Assembly: GCF_000741535.1 (NCBI RefSeq)
Contig: NZ_JGYQ01000007.1
Coordinates: 558,001-622,000, forward strand
DNA length: 64,000 bases
DNA from: Bifidobacterium boum
Lineage (GTDB): Bacteria; Actinomycetota; Actinomycetes; Actinomycetales; Bifidobacteriaceae
Direction of reading: 5' to 3'
Made by a program: the position numbers and the translations under genes. The notes beneath the pieces are model-generated. The model did not search any database, was not told the origin of the DNA, and saw nothing but the letters and a program-made list of their open reading frames with translations. Shown here piece by piece: positions 56,834 to 64,000 of this stretch; position 1 is the stretch's first letter; every line of letters starts with the position of its first letter.

Positions 56834-58504
56834 TCAGCGCACCGGTGAGGTCGGTTGGGCACCGACTACCTGCACGAGTGTGCCTTCGGGGCAGTTGTCG
56901 TAAATCCACTTCGCGTCGGCCTCGTTCATGTTCACGCAGCCGTGCGAACCATGTCCGGTCGGATCGCCGGACGCGATGCCGGAAGCGTTCCAGTTGGCGG
57001 TGTGGAATCCTTGACCGCCGTTGAAGTAGCTGATCCACTTCACGCCGGGTGTCAGGTACTGGGAACCGTCGTCGTTGCTGCCACGCATATCCTGGACTTT
57101 GTACTTCAGATAGATGAAATAGTTGCCGGGCGTGGTTTCATGCTTGCCGGTTTTGCCGGTGCACACGTTAAAGGTCTGAACCACTTGGTCGTTGTTGTAT
57201 ACGGTCGCCGTCTGCTTGAAGCGGTCGACGACGATCTTCCATGTGACTTTCTGCTGCTCTGTGTCGAATGTCGTCACATCACTGGCGACGGTCAACGTGG
57301 CGGAACGGTTGCCGCTCAACGCGCTGTACACCTGGTCGGCGACGGTGGCGGTGTCTTTGATCGCCACGCCGTTCACGCCTTTGGTTTTTGTCATGATGAC
57401 ATTGCCGGACGCATCCACCAGATCGACCTGATTGGTTTTGGTCTGGTTGAGATGCTGTCCAAGCTCGCTGGCCATATACTCGCTGATGGCCTGCTTGTTG
57501 TAAGACACTGCAATAGTGCCTTTTGCCGGGTCGGCGGTCGTGGTAGTCCATGAGGCGATGGTCGCCGCGGGGATTTTGTAGGTGGTCACGTCACCATTGT
57601 TGACGGTGATGGTCAGGGCGAGCCCGGCGTTCGCTTGGTCTGCGGCCTGCGCGGCCGCGGCTTCGCTGATCGGCATGTCGGTCTGCGTGTAGCTGACGCT
57701 CGTGGTGCGGACGCTTCCCGGCTGGTCGATGGCCTGATCCACGGCTTTCGTCACGGTATCTATGACCGGGGTCTGCCCGCCGCGGCCGGCATTGACCACG
57801 AATTTTGAGGACGCGTCATCATACGAAATGGTGGAGGCGATGGCCTGCTGGTCGGGGGTAATCAGTTTGCCGGTCAGGTATTCACTCAAGGCGAGCTTAT
57901 CCGTAGTGGCAGCAAGTTTGACGCTCTGCTTGGCGAACGGGTTGATGCGCATGAACGGGTTGGCGTTCTTGGCAGACACCAGTTCGGACACGGTCTGCTG
58001 CTCGTTCACGGCGACGCCCAAATCCTTCAGCGACGCGGTGACGGTGTTGCCCTGCTGGTCGGTGACAGTGATTTTGGTGGCGTTGACCGCCTGCTTGACG
58101 GTGTCGGCGAGTTGTGCACGGTTCTGTCCGGCGACGGATACGCCGGCGAAAGTGATGCCGGGGGCCGCCTTGTCTTGGTAATACCAGCGGGCGGTGAAGA
58201 ATCCCGCGACCGCAGCGACCACGATTACGCCGAGAATGGACAGCAGCACAATCAGCCATACGCGCTTATGCGGCGGGCGTAACGCTTGAGCCATCTCCGC
58301 ATCCGTATCAGCTGCACCGCCATCGGCGACGGCGTACAGCGGAATCTCCATACCGGAGAGCGTATCGTCGTTGGGTTCCATGCCGCCCATGCCCTTCCAG
58401 ACATCCCCCGGGGCGTCAGGCTGTGCTGGAATACGGCCGAAATTCGCCATGCTTGGACTTCCGGCGCCGTATCGCGACACAAAACCGTCAGAAGTGTTCG
58501 TCAC
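56834..58504 (-). CDS. Membrane-anchored L,D-transpeptidase (YkuD) with PG-binding-4-like domain
   Basis: 556 residues from a GTG at 58504, with GAGGAAGG seven nt upstream; this ribosome binding site decides the start. A cytoplasmic N-terminus of about 80 residues with an acidic stretch is followed by one membrane helix (about 82-105, VWLIVLLSILGVIVVAAVAGFF). The middle region holds two related peptidoglycan-binding-type domains (GVSVAGQNRAQLADTVKQAV...). The C-terminal YkuD domain has KIVVDRFKQTATVYNNDQ, YLTPGVKWISYFNGGQGFHTANW and the catalytic HGSHGCVNM with His and Cys. It makes 3-3 cross-links or attaches proteins to peptidoglycan outside the membrane. It is 125 nt downstream of nudC. 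Confidence 0.93.
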   Translation of the reverse strand: MTNTSDGFVSRYGAGSPSMANFGRIPAQPDAPGDVWKGMGGMEPNDDTLSGMEIPLYAVADGGAADTDAEMAQALRPPHKRVWLIVLLSILGVIVVAAVAGFFTARWYYQDKAAPGITFAGVSVAGQNRAQLADTVKQAVNATKITVTDQQGNTVTASLKDLGVAVNEQQTVSELVSAKNANPFMRINPFAKQSVKLAATTDKLALSEYLTGKLITPDQQAIASTISYDDASSKFVVNAGRGGQTPVIDTVTKAVDQAIDQPGSVRTTSVSYTQTDMPISEAAAAQAADQANAGLALTITVNNGDVTTYKIPAATIASWTTTTADPAKGTIAVSYNKQAISEYMASELGQHLNQTKTNQVDLVDASGNVIMTKTKGVNGVAIKDTATVADQVYSALSGNRSATLTVASDVTTFDTEQQKVTWKIVVDRFKQTATVYNNDQVVQTFNVCTGKTGKHETTPGNYFIYLKYKVQDMRGSNDDGSQYLTPGVKWISYFNGGQGFHTANWNASGIASGDPTGHGSHGCVNMNEADAKWIYDNCPEGTLVQVVGAQPTSPVR

Positions 58505-58629
58505 GTTGTTGCCTTCCTCTTTTTACTCCCGCCTGATTTTAGCCGCATCATATGACCATCGTGGCACTTCCACCCCCGTACGTGGTCGATATCACATTGC
58601 TGTCGGATTCGCCGAAATCGGGCACCGGC

Positions 58630-59739
58630 TCACAGTTCGTGACCGTACCATTCCTCAATCATGTATCGTGCGATGGCGGCTTTGACCGGGGGCGTGACGC
58701 GACCGGAGGCGAGTGCCTGCGTATATTCGTCGCGTGTGAACCATCGTGCGTCGCCGGTTTCTTCGCCATCCACGCGGATGTCCGTGCTTAAGGCGCGTGC
58801 CTTGAACGCGACCATGAGGGAGGCGGGGAATGGCCACGGCTGGGACCCCAAGTATCTGACTTCGCCCAGTTCGATGCCGGTTTCTTCTCGGGTTTCCCTG
58901 CGGCACGCGTGTTCGAGGTTTTCCCCAGCTTCGACGAATCCTGCGGATACCGAGTACATGGTCGTGGTTTGCCAGGCGTTGTTGTGTTGCAGCAGGAGCC
59001 GGTCTTGTGCGTCGACGACGGAAACGATGACGGCCGGTTCGATGCGCGGGAAGAGCAGACGGTGTCCGTCGTCCTCGTTGGTGCAACGTTGGGCCCATCC
59101 GCCCATGGCGGCGGTGACTGGCGCACCGCAGGTCGGGCAGTGGCGTTGGCGCATATGCCAGACGCTGAGTGTCGCCGCAGTGGTGGCTTGTCCCGCTTCG
59201 CGTGATGAGGCGTGTGGTGCGAATCCGCGCAAATCCACCCAGTCGAACCGTTCCCGTGCTTGTTGCAGCAATGATGCGGCGGCGTGCGGGCGGCGGGAGG
59301 CTCCCGATCCGCTGGTGGCGCCGAACGCGTCGTCGGCGCCTTCGAATGCTGAATCCGGCACGCCGCTACTGGCGGTTCCGGTGGCGGCCGGCAGTCTGGT
59401 CACATCAATGGCGACGACCTGTTCGTCACGAGCACCACCGTAGGAGCCGAGGAACATCGGTACGACCTGTGGGTGGGTTGCCAGTTCCGGCAGCACGTAG
59501 GCGCCGGGCAGGGTGGCCAGGCGCAGGGCGACGTTCTCGTATTCGGTGAGTGCGCCTTGGCCTTTGGGAACGGCGATACGGCCGCCGTCGACCAACATGA
59601 CCGTGGTTTGCGGCGCAGTGAGCACGGATACGAACAGGTCGGGATCTTCCCGGCGTTCCACCTGATAATCGATGTCTCCTTGCGCCAAGGGCAGGAATGG
59701 CAGGGTTTGGGTCAAGGCGAGAGGGGAAAACACGCTCAC
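58630..59739 (-). CDS. nudC: NAD(+) diphosphatase (NADH pyrophosphatase)
   Basis: 369 residues from a GTG at 59739 that overlaps the upstream stop as GTGA. It hydrolyses NADH/NAD to NMN(H) and AMP and, in E. coli, removes NAD caps from RNA. The zinc ribbon is visible as RHCPTCGAPV and the partner RCTNED, where only one Cys is clear on the second side. The Nudix box reads GFVEAGENLEHACRRETREETGIELGE, followed by the NudC-specific SQPWPFPASLM. A long, Ala/Ser/Gly-rich insertion (about 120-165) interrupts the N-terminal domain. It is downstream of an alpha/beta hydrolase gene in the same transcription unit. Confidence 0.93.
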   Translation of the reverse strand: MSVFSPLALTQTLPFLPLAQGDIDYQVERREDPDLFVSVLTAPQTTVMLVDGGRIAVPKGQGALTEYENVALRLATLPGAYVLPELATHPQVVPMFLGSYGGARDEQVVAIDVTRLPAATGTASSGVPDSAFEGADDAFGATSGSGASRRPHAAASLLQQARERFDWVDLRGFAPHASSREAGQATTAATLSVWHMRQRHCPTCGAPVTAAMGGWAQRCTNEDDGHRLLFPRIEPAVIVSVVDAQDRLLLQHNNAWQTTTMYSVSAGFVEAGENLEHACRRETREETGIELGEVRYLGSQPWPFPASLMVAFKARALSTDIRVDGEETGDARWFTRDEYTQALASGRVTPPVKAAIARYMIEEWYGHEL

Positions 59740-60680
59740 TGCTGATCATCCTCGGTTCGTTCGGTGTCTTGTACGCGTGCCATCAGATCCGCCAATGCCT
59801 GGGCGACGGCATGCGGGTGTTCGACCGCGCTGAAATGGCCGCAATCGGGGATTTGGGTGAATGCGGCGTGCGTATGGGTCATTGCTTCGGCGAGCGGTCG
59901 CATCTGGCTGGGCGGGCTGGAAAGGTCGCATTCGCCACTGATCACTGCCGTCGGAGCGGTGATGGACTCAAGCTGGTCGTTCAAATCCGGGCGTCCTGCG
60001 GCCATGCGCTGCCGCCATGCGACACCTTCGGGCGTCTGGGCGTTGATCCAGTCAGTCATCTGACTGATGAACGCGTCGGAGCGTTTGATGCTGGAATCAC
60101 CCTCGTTCGGCTGGGCGAAATGCATAACCGGGTTCACGGTGTGGTCGCGCGTGCATTGGTCGGCGATGCGCAGACGATTCGCTCGTGCGGCAGCATCATC
60201 GGCGGACGCTTTCGTGTCGCATAGGGCGAGTCCGGCGACCATGTCCGGGTGTCGGCGCTGCATGTCCAGCACCACGTAACCGCCCATGGATAGTCCACCC
60301 CAGACCGCGCGGTCATATCCGGCGGTGTTGACGAGCTCGGCGTATGCGTCCGTCATGAGGTCCAACGCGTCAAGGTAGGCGCCGTCCGGCGCTTGTCGTC
60401 CACTTGCTGCGACGCCGGGAATCGGCCCTTCACCGGCTCCGGGCATGTCGGGCGCCCATATGGCGAACCGGTCAAGGCCCATGCCGTCCGCGATATCCGC
60501 GATCAGGGGCGCGCATGTGTCCCACATATGATGGTCAACGGGGAACGCGTGAACCAAAATCAGCGGCACAGCAGAACCATCCCGGTACACGGTGTTATGC
60601 AGAGTGATGGCCGGCGTGTCCGGTAAGGGCTTGTCTCCTGCCGTCTGCGTGTCCATCGGTGTCATCGGTGTGAATGTCAT
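59736..60680 (-). CDS. Alpha/beta hydrolase
   Basis: 314 residues from the ATG at 60680, with GGGAGAACG directly upstream. A single alpha/beta hydrolase fold: HAFPVDHHMWDTC (oxyanion region), FAIWAPDMPGAGEGPIP, nucleophile elbow WGGLSMGGYVVLDMQRR, acid region ISGECDLSSPPSQM and His in IPDCGHFSAVEHP. No signal peptide. The cap region has LCDTKASADDAAARANR, common in esterase or carboxylesterase-like members, but the substrate cannot be deduced. The coupling to nudC by 4-nt overlap may be operonic convenience only. The next gene upstream is 64 nt away. Confidence 0.88.
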   Translation of the reverse strand: MTFTPMTPMDTQTAGDKPLPDTPAITLHNTVYRDGSAVPLILVHAFPVDHHMWDTCAPLIADIADGMGLDRFAIWAPDMPGAGEGPIPGVAASGRQAPDGAYLDALDLMTDAYAELVNTAGYDRAVWGGLSMGGYVVLDMQRRHPDMVAGLALCDTKASADDAAARANRLRIADQCTRDHTVNPVMHFAQPNEGDSSIKRSDAFISQMTDWINAQTPEGVAWRQRMAAGRPDLNDQLESITAPTAVISGECDLSSPPSQMRPLAEAMTHTHAAFTQIPDCGHFSAVEHPHAVAQALADLMARVQDTERTEDDQQ

Positions 60681-60744
60681 CGTTCTCCCATCCTTGAAAT
60701 CACGTGCAATACGACGTTCGGGGCGATTCGTGTGAAGCGTACGC

Positions 60745-61371
60745 CTACGCGCCTACCCATGCGAGGGCACGACGGACGATTTCCCCATACCCGTTGGCCA
60801 TCTGGTTGATGCAGGTTTGCAGTTGACTGCCATGCACGTCGCACCATTCCACATCGAGCGTCTCATCCTGCGGTTTGCAGTCACCGGGAATAGGCACCAC
60901 GTAGCATAAGGCGATCGCATGCTGGCGAGGGTCGTGGAACGGTGAAATGCCGGGAGTCGGGAAGAATTCCGCCACCGTGAACGGTTGCAAGGATTGCGGC
61001 AGGACCGGCAGCGCGATATCGCCCAGATCCTTGGAAATATTGCGGGCGATCGCCTCCCGCAGCGACTCGTGATACAGTACGCGTCCGGCGATCAGCGTGC
61101 GCTCGACCGAACCATCCTCGCTGACGCACAGCAGCGATCCGACGCTGGACACCCGCCCCAAATCGTCGACACGGACCGGCACAACCACGACGTACGGCAT
61201 GGGGGTTTCGCGGCGGATACGGTTGATTTCATCGGAGTCCAGCCATCCGGGCGGATTGCCGTGCCCTGAGCCGCGGATGAAATCCTCTGGCGTGATATGG
61301 TCGAACTCGCCTCTGCGGCGGTTGGCATCATAATCGCCCTCATCTGGCACTTCGTCATTCAACACTGGCAT
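60745..61371 (-). CDS. DUF4916 Nudix-like protein
   Basis: 208 residues from the ATG at 61371 (MPVLNDEVPD). The upstream TTG at 61419 is a weaker start, while AATAAT-GGAGAC before the ATG offers both a -10-like hexamer and GGAG. The core resembles the actinobacterial DUF4916 family: GWLDSDEINRIRRETPMPYVVVVPVRVDDLGRV, RTLIAGRVLYHESLREAIARNISKDLGDIALP, PFTVAEFFPTPGISPFHDPRQHAIALCYVVPIPGDC. This family is Nudix-like, but the canonical GX5EX7REUXEEXGU box is not intact (LREAIARNISKDLG in its place), so hydrolase activity is doubtful. The family assignment is from recalled similarity. It precedes the alpha/beta hydrolase and nudC genes. Confidence 0.75.
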   Translation of the reverse strand: MPVLNDEVPDEGDYDANRRRGEFDHITPEDFIRGSGHGNPPGWLDSDEINRIRRETPMPYVVVVPVRVDDLGRVSSVGSLLCVSEDGSVERTLIAGRVLYHESLREAIARNISKDLGDIALPVLPQSLQPFTVAEFFPTPGISPFHDPRQHAIALCYVVPIPGDCKPQDETLDVEWCDVHGSQLQTCINQMANGYGEIVRRALAWVGA

Positions 61372-61545
61372 GTCTCCATTATTATCCAACCCTGTGAATG
61401 GCGTGGCGGGTATCTCCAAGCGGAAATTCGGTTCGGCTTTAGGCGGAGAGCGCTAGACTTCCGGTAGTGGTGTGCGATGCTTGGAACACCACGCAAGACC
61501 GGATTCCGTTCCGCACCGGCGGAACGGCGAAGTGAGGAGCTTATT

Positions 61546-61881
61546 ATGGCAACCACCGCAGTGACCACGCAAACGTTCGAGCAGACCATCAACGACAACA
61601 ATCTCGTGTTCGTTGACTTCTGGGCTACCTGGTGCGGCCCATGCAAGGCGTTCGGCCCTGTATACGAGAACGCCAGCAATGCGCATCCCGATATCACCTT
61701 CGCGAAGGTCGATATCGACCAGAATCAGGAGTTGGCGGCTGCCGCGCAAATCCAGGCGGTGCCGACGCTGATGGTCGTCAAGGGTGGCAAGGTGATCTTC
61801 AAGCAGGCGGGTGCTTTGCGCGCCTCCGATCTGGAGAACCTGATCGGCCAGGCCAAAGCGTATCAGGCCGAGGAGCACTGA
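61546..61881 (+). CDS. trxA: Thioredoxin
   Basis: 111 residues from the ATG at 61546, with GAGGAG seven nt upstream; the frame is open to 61477 without a site. A complete thioredoxin: FVDFWATWCGPCKAFGPVYENAS with the redox CGPC pair, FAKVDIDQNQELAAAAQIQAVPTLMVVKGGKV with the cis-Pro in VPT, and a C-terminal helix. The residue after CGPC is Lys as usual. It has no membrane or signal sequence. It is monocistronic by appearance, with its own terminator, and divergent from the DUF4916 gene. Confidence 0.96.
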   Translation: MATTAVTTQTFEQTINDNNLVFVDFWATWCGPCKAFGPVYENASNAHPDITFAKVDIDQNQELAAAAQIQAVPTLMVVKGGKVIFKQAGALRASDLENLIGQAKAYQAEEH

Positions 61882-61948
61882 GGCGTTTTCGTTCTTCTTG
61901 GATATCGCCGGTATCCGTGCTGTGGATGCCGACATGATCGATGTTTTG

Positions 61949-61985
61949 AAACCCGCGGCACTGCTCATGCTGTACCGCGGGTTTT
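61949..61985 (+). terminator. trxA intrinsic terminator
   Basis: AAACCCGCGG (61949-61958) pairs with CCGCGGGTTT (61975-61984), followed by TTGCATT, 67 nt after the trxA stop. Confidence 0.8.
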
Positions 61986-62100
61986 GCATTGCGGCGACGA
62001 CGTTCTGCCGATTCCCCGCGTAGAGAAATCACACAGCGGGTTTCCGGGCGCGTCGCGATGGTGCGGGACGCCCCCAGGCCTTTGTGCCACAACGGTTGCG

Positions 62101-62266
62101 CTTACATACCGATACCGCGGGACAACGCTTCCTGCCCCACGCTGATTTGATGTTTCATCTCATCGCGGTAATATGGAGGTTGTGTGCGCAACCCGACGGC
62201 GGCAGTGTTGAGCAGTCGGCGACGTGGGGTGTAGCGGTTTACCACCCGTCACACGGTATCTGTAGG
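62101..62266 (+). promoter_or_regulatory. Structured leader resembling a c-di-AMP (ydaO-yuaA) riboswitch
   Basis: A closing helix pairs GATACCG (62111-62117) with CGGTATC (62254-62260) and continues outward with one mismatch (C-A-T at 62109-62107 with G-T-A at 62262-62264). Inside, CCCCACG (62135-62141) pairs with CGTGGGG (62223-62229), and CCGAC (62193-62197) with GTCGG (62215-62219). In order one sees CGCTTA, GCGGGAC, TGGGGTG and ACCCGTCA, as I recall from the ydaO-yuaA consensus. That class commonly precedes rpf- and cell-wall-hydrolase genes in actinobacteria, as here. The conserved GAAUC after GGGGU is not matched, so the class is tentative while the fold itself is well supported. Confidence 0.5.
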
Positions 62267-62282
62267 TCGATCAAGGAGCGAC

Positions 62283-63293
62283 ATGGCTAACCACCGTAAG
62301 AAGTCCACTTTCCAAGCGTTGACGAAACGCCAGCGCATCAGGATCATGGCGGTCATCGCCTCAGTGGGCATCCTCGCGGGCACCGGTGTCGTATCGCGCA
62401 ATTATTACGCGGCAGAGCATCATCAGTCCACTGTTACCGCGTATTCGGCGACCGATACTAACGCGCAGGAAGTCTCCCGTGGGACCACGCGCAGCAGCCT
62501 TAAGGGCTCCGACGCCGATACCAGCTATATCACCGTCAAGATCAACGGCAAGTCCCGCGTCGTGCTCGGCAAGGATTTCACGGATGTGAAGTCGGTGCTT
62601 GAAGCGGGCAACATCACGCTTGAACCGACGGATACGGTTTCCCCGTCCCTGACCACGAAAGTCACCGAATCGACAGTCATCACCATCGAACGTGCGGGCG
62701 CTGATTTGGAAACCTCCGATGATGCCATCGCCTTCAACGTGGTGCGTAAGGAAACCGCCGACCTGCCGAAGGGCACCGAAAAGGTGGAAACCGAAGGCAA
62801 GGAAGGCGTGATGGAAACCACGAGCCTCGTGCAGCGTGCCGGTGGCAAAGTGGTGTCCTCCAACGTGTTCGCATCCTATGTGAAGACCGCTCCTGTCGAC
62901 AAGGTCATTCTGGTCGGCACGGGCACCACCAAGACGACCAGCTCCAATGCTGCTGCCGCTGCCAACACGGATATCGGCACCACCACCCCGGTGGGTGAGA
63001 TGCAGCAGTGGGCACATGATTATCTCATCGCCAATGGCGGGAACGAAGCTGATTTCACCGCGACCGTCTACATCATCACGCATGAGTCCGGCTGGCGTGT
63101 GAACGCCACCAACGCCAGTTCCGGCGCTTATGGCTTGCCTCAAGCGCTTCCCGGTGGCAAGATGGCGTCCGCCGGCGCTGATTGGGCGACCAACTATCAG
63201 ACGCAGCTCAAATGGTTCTGGGGATACTGCAATTCGCGGTACGGGTCGGTCCAAGGTGCTTATGCACACTGGCTGAAGGCGCACAGTTACTAA
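62283..63293 (+). CDS. Secreted G5-domain cell-wall protein with lysozyme-like C-terminus
   Basis: 336 residues, with AAGGAG five nt before the ATG. A basic N-terminus and hydrophobic helix (about 19-40, RIRIMAVIASVGILAGTGVVS) form an uncleaved anchor or signal peptide. A DUF348-like strand region (YITVKINGKSRVVLG...) precedes a G5 domain (about 150-215, KETADLPKGTEKVETEGKEG and APVDKVILVGTGT). A Thr/Ser/Ala linker leads to the C-terminal transglycosylase-like domain: YIITHESGWRVNATNASSGAYGLPQALPGGKMASAG and WFWGYCNSRYGSVQGAYAHW, with Glu of HESGW the probable catalytic acid. Its architecture matches Rpf-type resuscitation and wall-remodelling proteins, although the C-terminal domain is of the aggregation-promoting-factor type. 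It sits behind a structured leader. Confidence 0.88.
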   Translation: MANHRKKSTFQALTKRQRIRIMAVIASVGILAGTGVVSRNYYAAEHHQSTVTAYSATDTNAQEVSRGTTRSSLKGSDADTSYITVKINGKSRVVLGKDFTDVKSVLEAGNITLEPTDTVSPSLTTKVTESTVITIERAGADLETSDDAIAFNVVRKETADLPKGTEKVETEGKEGVMETTSLVQRAGGKVVSSNVFASYVKTAPVDKVILVGTGTTKTTSSNAAAAANTDIGTTTPVGEMQQWAHDYLIANGGNEADFTATVYIITHESGWRVNATNASSGAYGLPQALPGGKMASAGADWATNYQTQLKWFWGYCNSRYGSVQGAYAHWLKAHSY

Positions 63294-63320
63294 TCATGCT
63301 GGTTCATTGAGTGTTGTATG

Positions 63321-63350
63321 ACCGGCACCCGGAGCAATCCGGGTGCCGGT
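63321..63350 (+). terminator. Intrinsic terminator of the G5/lysozyme-like gene
   Basis: Perfect 13-bp stem ACCGGCACCCGGA / TCCGGGTGCCGGT with a GCAA tetraloop, followed by TTTGCG, 27 nt after the stop codon. Confidence 0.85.
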
Positions 63351-63847
63351 TTTGCGTTGGTGCGTATGGGATTTGTCATCGGTTCCCCGAGGGGCAGTCT
63401 GTATCCAAGCCGCTATACCCCGATTTCGGCGATTGAAGTCTCATTCTGCCACTGGGAAAGCCTCCTTCCTCCCCTGCCCTCGGATGCGTTGCACATGCGG
63501 GGCGTTGTGCTCAGTTGTTCTCTTGGTATCTTTTCCTTCACCGTCACTTGTCTGCCCTCCACGGCGGTGATGTGTCGGGATGAATCACATGTTGCGGAAC
63601 GGAAACCAAGGGCCAGTGAAGAATCGCCAGCAGAGCGAGACATTAAAAACCGCAGAATATCAACAATACGCAATCAGCGCTCAACGCTGACGAGAGAGTA
63701 TCACGCCGGTATCTTTTCCATACGAAGCGTTTTCGGTGCTGATTTCGCGTGCGTGGAGGAGCCGGCAGGCCGCCTCACTGATGCTGCTGCGTAAGCAGGA
63801 ACACATGTGACCCGTGTACGAGTCAGTAGCGGGATGAGCACCCGATT
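63351..63847. other. Gene-free stretch near the right edge
   Basis: About 500 bp. A 158-codon plus-strand frame across it has no ribosome binding site and no coding-like composition. Only a small hairpin TCAGCG-CTCAA-CGCTGA at 63674-63690 stands out. Confidence 0.55.
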
Positions 63848-64000
63848 TCACTCAGTGGCGGAAGCACTTGGGCTCGGGGATTTGGACTGCTGCCCGTCCG
63901 ACGTGGTGTTACCGTCTGATGGGGTCTGGGCCCCCTGTGAATTGTCTGAATTGTCGCCGTGTTGGCCTTGTGAATTATTCTGTGTCGTGTTCTCGTCTGT
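63848..64000 (-). CDS. 3' end of an unidentified gene with Ser/Thr/Gln/Asn-rich tail
   Basis: Reading the minus strand from the right edge gives 50 in-frame codons ending at a TGA at 63848-63850, without any earlier stop. The peptide is low complexity: TDENTTQNNSQGQ, GDNSDNSQGAQT, QSKSPSPSASATE. Such tails are typical of extracytoplasmic C-termini of envelope proteins. The rest of the gene is outside the window, so no family can be named. The coding call rests on the open frame and the sharp change to gene-free sequence after the stop. Confidence 0.5.
   Translation of the reverse strand, partial: TDENTTQNNSQGQHGDNSDNSQGAQTPSDGNTTSDGQQSKSPSPSASATE

Noticed and set aside
63318..63794. 158-codon ORF after the G5/lysozyme-like gene
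   Set aside because: It starts inside the terminator hairpin, has no ribosome binding site, and its sequence is not protein-like.

Overview
The window is GC-rich chromosomal DNA from an actinobacterium, almost certainly a Bifidobacterium. Three things point there. RpoB and RpoC are of actinobacterial type. There is an intact Ser/Thr kinase - FN3 giant protein - MoxR - DUF58 - transglutaminase-like - PP2C cluster, the arrangement described in bifidobacteria as the PFNA cluster. There is also a DeoR-type regulator - galT - galK group. I cannot name the species. No insertion sequence, prophage, CRISPR array, rRNA or tRNA gene was found; gene density is high and typical of core genome.

Region by region: 1-865 is the edge of a GNAT acetyltransferase gene. 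1008-9517 encodes a two-subunit helicase-nuclease (AdnA/AdnB type) for double-strand-break processing. 9843-17655 carries rpoC and rpoB with a terminator and a candidate promoter. 17877-20365 holds a small membrane protein, mutY and divergent trmL. 20366-21200 is an unusually long gene-free stretch between convergent genes, filled with inverted-repeat motifs. 21201-22905 is an ACT-domain/DUF711 pair, and 23178-26925 is the Leloir galactose group. 27072-29102 has a dolichol-phosphate-mannose-synthase-like glycosyltransferase and, divergently, pyrD.

29419-44529 is the PFNA-type surface-signalling cluster: a small membrane protein, a transmembrane Ser/Thr kinase, a 2028-residue cell-surface FN3/Ig-like protein, a MoxR AAA+ ATPase, a DUF58 protein, a TgpA-like membrane protein whose transglutaminase active site looks dead, a PP2C phosphatase, a helical-repeat protein and, convergently, an FHA protein. 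Kinase, phosphatase and FHA reader together form a full phosphothreonine circuit.

44649-64000 is mixed housekeeping and envelope functions: an Old Yellow Enzyme, a class A penicillin-binding protein, a Crp-type regulator, a TM2 protein, a lipoate ligase with permuted domain order, leuB, an S9 peptidase, an App1-type phosphatase, gcvH, an L,D-transpeptidase, NudC, an alpha/beta hydrolase, a DUF4916 Nudix-like protein, thioredoxin, and a G5/lysozyme-like wall protein behind a structured leader that resembles a c-di-AMP riboswitch. The 3' end of one more gene enters from the right edge.

A recurring regulatory theme is a TANNNT-like hexamer 6-7 nt before the start codon in about ten genes that mostly lack a good Shine-Dalgarno sequence, which suggests many leaderless mRNAs.
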